Source: Bacillota bacterium (GTDB taxonomy: Bacteria > Bacillota_A > Clostridia > DSM-8532). From it: a DNA stretch of 9,908 bases. Positions 5,568 to 9,908 of this stretch are shown one piece after another. The stretch spans positions 1 through 9,908 of the forward strand of contig JAFADM010000322.1 in assembly GCA_023424865.1 (NCBI GenBank), read 5' to 3'. The notes beneath the pieces are model-generated. The model had not been told where the DNA came from, did not search any database, and saw only the letters and a program-made list of their open reading frames with translations. Position 1 is the first letter of the stretch; the number at the start of each line of letters is the position of its first letter. Both the position numbers and the translations under genes were made by a program.

Positions 5568-7067
5568 ATGCGAAAATACCTTTTAGCCCTCGATCAGGGC
5601 ACAACCAGCTCAAGAGCTGTTTTGTTCAACCGTTTGGGTGAATTGACCGCCATTAAAAGCCGTCCTTTGCGCCAGAGCTATCCCAAACCCGGATGGGTGG
5701 AGCATGATGCTCATGAAATCTGGGCGGGTCAGATGGCTGCCGCAAGAGATGTCCTGGCGGCAGCCGGGGTGGCGGCAGAGGAAATTGCCTGTCTGGGACT
5801 TACCAATCAGAGAGAAACGGTTGTTTTATGGGATAAAGAAACCGGCGAGCCCATTCATCCCGCCATTGTCTGGCAGTGCAGGCGTACCGCCCAGCTGTGC
5901 ACCGAGCTTAAGGCCCAGGGCTTGGAAAAGTTTATTCGGGATAAAACCGGACTTATACCGGATGCCTATTTTTCAGGAACGAAAATAAAATGGCTCCTTC
6001 AAAATGTGCCCGAAGCCAGAGATAAGGCTGAAAAAGGACGCCTTTTGGCAGGTACCATGGATACCTGGCTGGTATGGAACCTGACAGGGGGCCGGCGTCA
6101 TGTTACCGATTATTCCAACGCTTCCCGAACCATGCTGTTTAATATTCACACGTTAAAGTGGGATGAGGATATTCTAAAGCTTTTGGATATACCTGCCTCG
6201 ATTCTGCCCGAGATAGTACCCTCCTCCGGAATTGCCGGTGTGACAAATCCGGAGCTTTTTGGAGTGAAAATACCTATCAGCGGCATGGCGGGGGATCAGC
6301 AGGCCGCACTTTTCGGACAAACCTGCTTCAACGAGGGCAGCGTGAAAAATACCTATGGCACAGGCTGCTTTATTCTGATGAACACAGGCAAAAAGCCGGT
6401 TTATTCCAAGAATAATCTTTTAACCACCCTGGCCTGGGATGCGGGGCAGGGGGTGGAGTACGCTCTGGAAGGGAGCGTGTTCAACGGCGGAGCCGCCATC
6501 CAGTGGCTAAGGGATGAATTAAAGCTTATTGAATCGGCAGGGGAAGCCGATGGCATAGCTGAACGGATCCCGGATACGGGAGGCGTTTATGTGGTTCCGG
6601 CCTTTACCGGCCTGGGTGCGCCTTACTGGGATATGTACGCCAGAGGAGCTATTCTGGGGCTTACAAGGGGAAGCACACGGGAGCATATTGTCCGGGCCAC
6701 GCTGGAATCCATCGCTTATCAGTCCATGGACGTTTTCGGAGCTATGGAGGCCGATGCAGGCTTTCCCATTAAGGAGCTTAAGGTGGACGGGGGAGCAAGC
6801 AACAGTGATTTTCTCATGCAGCTTCAGGCTGATCTTCTGGGCATTCCTGTGGTGAAGCCCATGACAAGTGAAACAACGGCCTTGGGGGCTGCCTGCCTGG
6901 CCGGGCTGGCTACCGGTTTTTTTGAAGGGAAGGACAGCCTTTTGAAAAATTACAGGGTCAATCGTGTTTACGAGCCCAGGATGTCCGAAAAGGAGGCCAA
7001 AAGGCTGTACGGCGGCTGGAAAAGGGCTGTGGGACGTTCCAGGGATTGGATCGGGGAGGAGACTTAA
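5568..7067 (+). CDS. glpK: glycerol kinase
   Basis: The 499-residue product phosphorylates glycerol to sn-glycerol 3-phosphate with ATP (cytoplasm, glycerol use and lipid precursor supply). It is a full-length FGGY-family kinase: N-terminal phosphate loop DQGTTSSR (9-16), glycerol-binding QRE (81-83) and Y134 (DAYFSGTK), catalytic D243 in GMAGDQQAALFGQ, and C-terminal ATP-site VDGGASNSDFLMQ and TTALGAA. AAAGGAG at 5551-5557 lies 10 nt before the ATG. In low-GC Gram-positives GlpK is often activated by HPr phosphorylation of a His in a YHFFG-like loop. Here that loop reads PELFG with E229 at the His position, so this control seems absent. No glpF, glpD/glpO or glpP gene is visible next to it. 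Confidence 0.97.
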   Translation: MRKYLLALDQGTTSSRAVLFNRLGELTAIKSRPLRQSYPKPGWVEHDAHEIWAGQMAAARDVLAAAGVAAEEIACLGLTNQRETVVLWDKETGEPIHPAIVWQCRRTAQLCTELKAQGLEKFIRDKTGLIPDAYFSGTKIKWLLQNVPEARDKAEKGRLLAGTMDTWLVWNLTGGRRHVTDYSNASRTMLFNIHTLKWDEDILKLLDIPASILPEIVPSSGIAGVTNPELFGVKIPISGMAGDQQAALFGQTCFNEGSVKNTYGTGCFILMNTGKKPVYSKNNLLTTLAWDAGQGVEYALEGSVFNGGAAIQWLRDELKLIESAGEADGIAERIPDTGGVYVVPAFTGLGAPYWDMYARGAILGLTRGSTREHIVRATLESIAYQSMDVFGAMEADAGFPIKELKVDGGASNSDFLMQLQADLLGIPVVKPMTSETTALGAACLAGLATGFFEGKDSLLKNYRVNRVYEPRMSEKEAKRLYGGWKRAVGRSRDWIGEET

Positions 7068-7110
7068 AAAGTCTCATTAAGGGCTGAAAAGGAAGGGCTC
7101 CGGACTTTTT
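7059..7110 (+). terminator. possible terminator with alternative hairpins at the end of glpK
   Basis: GAGACTT (7059-7065) and AAGTCTC (7069-7075) form a 7-bp perfect hairpin across the stop codon. The overlapping AAAAAGTC (7066-7073) can instead pair with GACTTTTT (7103-7110), which ends in a T-run followed by CATTTTTATTT. The second pairing has a long loop of 29 nt, so it is a weak intrinsic terminator at best. The two pairings exclude each other. Confidence 0.4.
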
Positions 7111-7149
7111 CATTTTTATTTCAGTTTTATTTCGTTGCGCCGGATCTTA

Positions 7150-7179
7150 TGTACAAGGTGTAAACTCGATGAGTATAAT
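7150..7179 (+). promoter_or_regulatory. candidate sigma-A promoter of the SpoIID/LytB gene
   Basis: TGTACA (7150-7155), an 18-nt spacer and a perfect TATAAT (7174-7179). The -35 is 4 of 6. Initiation around 7186 would place the start of transcription about 10 nt before the structured repeat at 7197, so that repeat would form the 5' leader of the message. Whether a sporulation sigma factor acts here cannot be told. Confidence 0.45.
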
Positions 7180-7196
7180 AGGTATGTTCATAAATG

Positions 7197-7300
7197 ACTA
7201 AAGCGGGCTAGGCCCGCAACCAATAGATAAGAGGTGCCAACAAATAACTTTTTTTATTGGTTCTTCTAATTTATAAGGTACTATTACCTTAGATACGAAA
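7197..7300 (+). ncRNA. structured leader repeat, copy 1 (possible cis-regulatory RNA)
   Basis: This element recurs before lspA. It holds ACTAAAGCGGGCT at 7197-7209; a 6-bp GC hairpin (7203-7208 with 7212-7217, loop TAG); an inner hairpin AAGAGGT (7229-7235) with ACTTTTT (7247-7253) using two G-U pairs and the 11-nt loop GCCAACAAATA; an enclosing stem AACCAATA/TATTGGTT (7218-7225 with 7255-7262); a hairpin AAGGTA/TACCTT (7275-7290); and a final TTAGATACGAAA (7289-7300), 18 nt before the ATG. It matches no riboswitch consensus I can recall. It could equally be a dispersed repeat element. Confidence 0.5.
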
Positions 7301-7318
7301 GACAAGAAGAGGTGCACC

Positions 7319-8998
7319 ATGAGAAACAGAACCAAGGGGGCGATCTTAGTCAGGTTTGTCATACTGGCTATACTGGTTTTAACCCTTACAGGTGAGAAAG
7401 TATCGGCACAGGCCTATCCGGAAACCGTTCGAGTTGGTATAAACTCAGGAAAAACAGCAGTCGCTTCCGTTGCGCTCCAGTCCAACGGAGGACATGATAT
7501 TGGCTATTACAGCAATAATCAGTTTGTTGTTCTTTTAAACGAGGCCGCAGGTCAGCAGACCATCATCCGGAAGGACAGCTATTATGTGCGCTCCGTGCAG
7601 GGGGTAACTACCGAATATAATCCTACGGAGGGTGTTCCTTCCGAGGGCGAGCTTTCCGGTCCCTATCATATTCAGGTAGGCGCCGCCAGGCAGGATTACG
7701 CTTCCGCAAAAACCGTTGCGGATATAGTGGTTAATTCAGGTATTGCCGCATACCCCGTATTTGATAACGGGTGGTATGTCTGGACAGGCTTTTATTCCGA
7801 TTCGGCAAAAGCGGAAGCAGCTATTCCAAACCTTACAACCCAATTGGGCACCGCCGACTTAACCGTGGTCAATCCCTCTTCATCAAGGATAATTATCTAT
7901 AATGCCTCCTTTCAACCAAAGCTTATTTACAGCAATCCCTCCTCGCCCCTGACTGCAAAGCCTAACGGGACAGCTAATCCTGCGGTCTTTTCGGTTAATG
8001 GCAAGGGCTATAGGGGTGAAATGGAATTCAGACGTTATACCGACAGTGATATGACGGTTATAAATATCTTGAATCTGGAACAATATCTTTATGGTGTGGT
8101 TCCCAGTGAAATCGGCGCTTCATCGCCTGCCGAGGCATTAAAGGCTCAGGCTGTGGCTGCCCGCACCTATACCTATTCCAGCATAAACCGTTACTCAAAA
8201 TGGAGCTTTGATGTTACCAATACGGTGGATTCCCAGGTATACGGAGGCTATGATGTGGAGCAGGCCTCCAGCAACGCGGCCGTAGATCAAACCAAGGGCA
8301 TAAAGGTTTTGTACAACGGCAGCCTGGCTTCCTTATTTTATTACAGCTCCAGCGGCGGGATGACCGAGGACAATATCAATGTATGGGGAACACCTCTGCC
8401 GTATCTTACAAGCGTGGTTGACCCCTACGAGGCGGGAACCTCCTACAACTACACCTGGCAGCGGGTTTATACGGCGGAGGATATCCGCAAGAAGCTTCTC
8501 AGCAGCAATGTGGATTTAGGGGAAATTATATCCATGACCGCCGAGGAGTACACGGCGGCAGGAAGAGTGAACAAGCTTAAATTTGTGGGCACCACCGGTT
8601 CCATTACCTATAACCGTGAGGATATAAGACGTATTCTTGCCGATGCCAACGGTACCTATCTTCCCAGCCGCATGTTCACCATTACTACCTCTGGAAGCGG
8701 GGGACAGGCGACCGCCGGCTCAACCTCCGTAGCAACCTCCGAGGGTATTTTATCCGGCATCGCGCTGGACGGCAAAAAAGTGCTTTCTTCAGGCAGCGGA
8801 AACCTGTCCGCCATTGGCTCCAACAATACCAAGGGAAGCATTGGAGGCGGTGTACCCGCCGGAAGCTATTTACTGAGCGGAAAGGGCTGGGGACATGGGG
8901 TCGGCATGAGCCAGGAGGGAGCAAAGGGTCTTGCAAGAAACGGTTATACCTACGATCAGATATTGAAGCATTATTTCACAGGTGTTACTATAGAGTAG
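7319..8998 (+). CDS. secreted SPOR and SpoIID/LytB domain protein (probable peptidoglycan lytic transglycosylase)
   Basis: The 559-residue product begins with a signal peptide (basic start, hydrophobic core to about residue 25, likely cleavage after VSA at 30). A SPOR-like domain lies at about 113-183 (YHIQVGA, WYVWTGFYSDSAKAEAAI), a fold that binds glycan strands stripped of stem peptides. The SpoIID/LytB domain spans about 220-559: LEQYLYGVVPSEI, with E264 as the likely catalytic acid; AEALKAQAVAARTYT; TVDSQVYGG (302-310); SSSGGMTEDN (343-352); and GWGHGVGMSQEGA (523-535). A Gly/Ser-rich insert at about 455-515 interrupts the domain. SpoIID cuts glycan strands into denuded products during engulfment, so a SPOR domain would fit its substrate. 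LytB-like proteins without a sporulation role also exist. AGAGG at 7308-7312 lies 6 nt before the ATG. The paired leader repeat suggests shared control with lspA. Confidence 0.9.
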   Translation: MRNRTKGAILVRFVILAILVLTLTGEKVSAQAYPETVRVGINSGKTAVASVALQSNGGHDIGYYSNNQFVVLLNEAAGQQTIIRKDSYYVRSVQGVTTEYNPTEGVPSEGELSGPYHIQVGAARQDYASAKTVADIVVNSGIAAYPVFDNGWYVWTGFYSDSAKAEAAIPNLTTQLGTADLTVVNPSSSRIIIYNASFQPKLIYSNPSSPLTAKPNGTANPAVFSVNGKGYRGEMEFRRYTDSDMTVINILNLEQYLYGVVPSEIGASSPAEALKAQAVAARTYTYSSINRYSKWSFDVTNTVDSQVYGGYDVEQASSNAAVDQTKGIKVLYNGSLASLFYYSSSGGMTEDNINVWGTPLPYLTSVVDPYEAGTSYNYTWQRVYTAEDIRKKLLSSNVDLGEIISMTAEEYTAAGRVNKLKFVGTTGSITYNREDIRRILADANGTYLPSRMFTITTSGSGGQATAGSTSVATSEGILSGIALDGKKVLSSGSGNLSAIGSNNTKGSIGGGVPAGSYLLSGKGWGHGVGMSQEGAKGLARNGYTYDQILKHYFTGVTIE

Positions 8999-9034
8999 CC
9001 GGGTTTGCTGGAATGCTGCATTTTAAAACATTTC

Positions 9035-9143
9035 ACTAAAGCGGGCTGTGCCCGCAACCCAATGGGTTAGAAGTGCCAACAAATAACTTTTTTGGTGATT
9101 CTGAACTATAGGGTGCGAAGGGTAAGCTTTTTTAGAGACGAAA
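9035..9143 (+). ncRNA. structured leader repeat, copy 2 (possible cis-regulatory RNA)
   Basis: This is the second copy of the element found before the SpoIID/LytB gene. It has ACTAAAGCGGGCT at 9035-9047; the same 6-bp GC hairpin (9041-9046 with 9050-9055) with a different loop (TGT); the inner hairpin AGAAGT (9069-9074) with ACTTTT (9086-9091) and the identical loop GCCAACAAATA; and the end TTAGAGACGAAA (9132-9143), 22 nt before lspA. A stretch of 21 bases (9073-9093) is identical to 7234-7254. Flanking parts have diverged: the outer stem of copy 1 is replaced by a small AACCC/GGGTT hairpin (9056-9068). No clear promoter was found between 8999 and 9034. Confidence 0.5.
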
Positions 9144-9165
9144 TCGCCCGGAAGATAAAGGAGAA

Positions 9166-9675
9166 ATGGAATTTATGGTATGGGCCATCCTGATCGCTTT
9201 GCTTATCGGCCTGGATCAGGCAAGCAAGATCTTTATTTACGCAGAACGAGTGTCATTCGAGCATATGGAAATCATTAAGGATTTCTTTTATCTGACTTAT
9301 CTGGAAAACAGAGGGGCAGCCTTCAGCATGCTTCAAAATTTTCGTCCCTTTTTTCTTATCATGACACCTATTGCAGTTGGTGTGATGATTTATTTTTTCC
9401 AAAGGCAGAAGCATGGTCTTGCACGTATTGCCTTATGTCTTTTAATAGCAGGTGCTTTAGGAAACTTTATTGATCGCCTGCTCCGTGGCTTTGTGGTGGA
9501 CTTTTTTCATTTTTATCCCTTCGGTTATGATTTTGCGGTATTCAATGTAGCCGATATTTTTGTTTCTGTTGGCGTTGCTCTTTTAGTAATATACATTTTG
9601 TTTATCTATAAGGAGCCTGTGCATAAGGTATCGGCTCCTATAAAGGATAAGCCGCCCAAGGGGGCATTTCACTGA
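9166..9675 (+). CDS. lspA: lipoprotein signal peptidase (signal peptidase II)
   Basis: The 169-residue product is an integral membrane aspartyl protease that removes signal peptides from diacylglyceryl-modified prolipoproteins. Four hydrophobic helices are visible. Conserved blocks are DQASK (17-21), ENRGAAFS (47-54), AGALGNFIDRLLRGFVVDFF (95-114), with catalytic D112, and FAVFNVADIFVSVG (123-136), with catalytic D130. A basic tail of about 20 residues ends the protein. The start is uncertain: AAAGGAG (9157-9163) is only 2 nt from the ATG at 9166 but 11 nt from the in-frame ATG at 9175 (166 residues), which may be the true start. The next gene begins 5 nt after the stop, so lspA and the rluD-type gene are very likely cotranscribed, a common arrangement in Firmicutes. 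Confidence 0.96.
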   Translation: MEFMVWAILIALLIGLDQASKIFIYAERVSFEHMEIIKDFFYLTYLENRGAAFSMLQNFRPFFLIMTPIAVGVMIYFFQRQKHGLARIALCLLIAGALGNFIDRLLRGFVVDFFHFYPFGYDFAVFNVADIFVSVGVALLVIYILFIYKEPVHKVSAPIKDKPPKGAFH

Positions 9676-9680
9676 GCGGT

Positions 9681-9908
9681 ATGGAAGAAAAGGATGTTTT
9701 TCATTTTCAGGTAGATGGTGAAAATGAGGGTAGGCGTCTGGATGCCTACCTTTCCGATTGTCTTTCGGATTTTACCAGAAGCCGAATACAGTCTCTCATA
9801 GAAGAGGGGCAGATAACCGTGGGCGGACAAAAGACAAAGGCTGGCTTAAAAATCCGCTCAGGCATGAGCATACAGGTTTCCATACCTGAGCCTGTGCCTC
9901 TCATGCTT
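9681..9908 (+). CDS. RluD-type 23S rRNA pseudouridine synthase, N-terminal part (3' end outside window)
   Basis: Seventy-six codons are present before the window ends. The N-terminal S4 RNA-binding domain is clear: EGRRLDAYLSD (16-26), FTRSRIQSLIEEGQITVGG, then a conserved K-x-G-x-K-I-R-x-G-M turn. This order, VDGENEGRRLDAYL then S4, is typical of the RluA/RluD family, which converts uridines to pseudouridine in 23S rRNA. The catalytic domain is outside the window, so RluD cannot be told from other S4-bearing members, but position directly after lspA favours the RluD-like protein of Firmicutes. The ATG is 5 nt after the lspA stop, with no good ribosome site of its own, suggesting translational coupling. 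Confidence 0.88.
   Translation, partial: MEEKDVFHFQVDGENEGRRLDAYLSDCLSDFTRSRIQSLIEEGQITVGGQKTKAGLKIRSGMSIQVSIPEPVPLML

Noticed and set aside
7203..7217. GC hairpin of the leader repeat read as an intrinsic terminator on the minus strand
   Set aside because: On the minus strand it is followed only by TTTAGT, a weak U-tract. It also occurs with conserved downstream sequence on the plus strand in both copies, and no minus-strand gene lies upstream to need it.
7197..7300. Known riboswitches (c-di-AMP ydaO, c-di-GMP, preQ1, T-box, SAM, TPP, cobalamin) as identity of the leader
   Set aside because: None of the conserved motifs of these classes that I can recall is present. Only a covariance search could settle this.
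7197..9143. The paired repeats as ends of an insertion sequence or composite transposon
   Set aside because: They are direct repeats with divergent flanks, no target duplication is visible, and the gene between them is an intact SpoIID/LytB gene, not a transposase.

Overview
The window looks like chromosomal DNA from an anaerobic, probably spore-forming Clostridia member (Firmicutes). The support is AGGAGG-type ribosome binding sites, a SpoIID/LytB-type peptidoglycan enzyme, rubrerythrin, a Firmicutes-like uridine kinase, and the lspA-rluD pair. I cannot name a species. No rRNA, tRNA, CRISPR array, transposase or phage gene was seen.

Layout. (1) 1-1312, plus strand: the 3' end of a DUF1538-type membrane protein gene, then a gene with two fused P-II-like domains, then a gene with one P-II-like domain. 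This looks like a membrane protein with its own P-II-type sensors. (2) 1343-4685, plus strand: uridine kinase; a three-part protein (unknown N-terminal domain, RNase H, RimK-like ATP-grasp); and a second, related ATP-grasp enzyme. Close spacing suggests that the genes from the window start to about 3700 are cotranscribed. (3) 4675-5271, minus strand: rubrerythrin, whose 3' end overlaps the ATP-grasp gene by 11 bp. (4) 5568-7067, plus strand: glycerol kinase, divergent from rubrerythrin across a 296-bp regulatory region. (5) 7319-8998: a secreted SPOR-SpoIID/LytB protein. (6) 9166-9908: lspA, followed 5 nt later by an rluD-type pseudouridine synthase gene that runs off the window.

The two most unusual signals are these. 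First, an RNase H domain with all its catalytic residues is fused to a RimK-type ATP-grasp ligase, beside a paralogous ATP-grasp and a nucleoside kinase; I know of no described system that explains this set. Second, a structured leader of about 105 nt occurs twice, once before the SpoIID/LytB gene and once before lspA. It has a GC hairpin and a second hairpin with an identical 11-nt loop, and it matches no riboswitch class I can recall. It could be an unrecognised cis-regulatory RNA for cell-envelope genes, or a dispersed repeat.

The remaining genes are recognisable housekeeping or stress functions. Functional statements about the P-II/DUF1538 set and the ATP-grasp set are inference.
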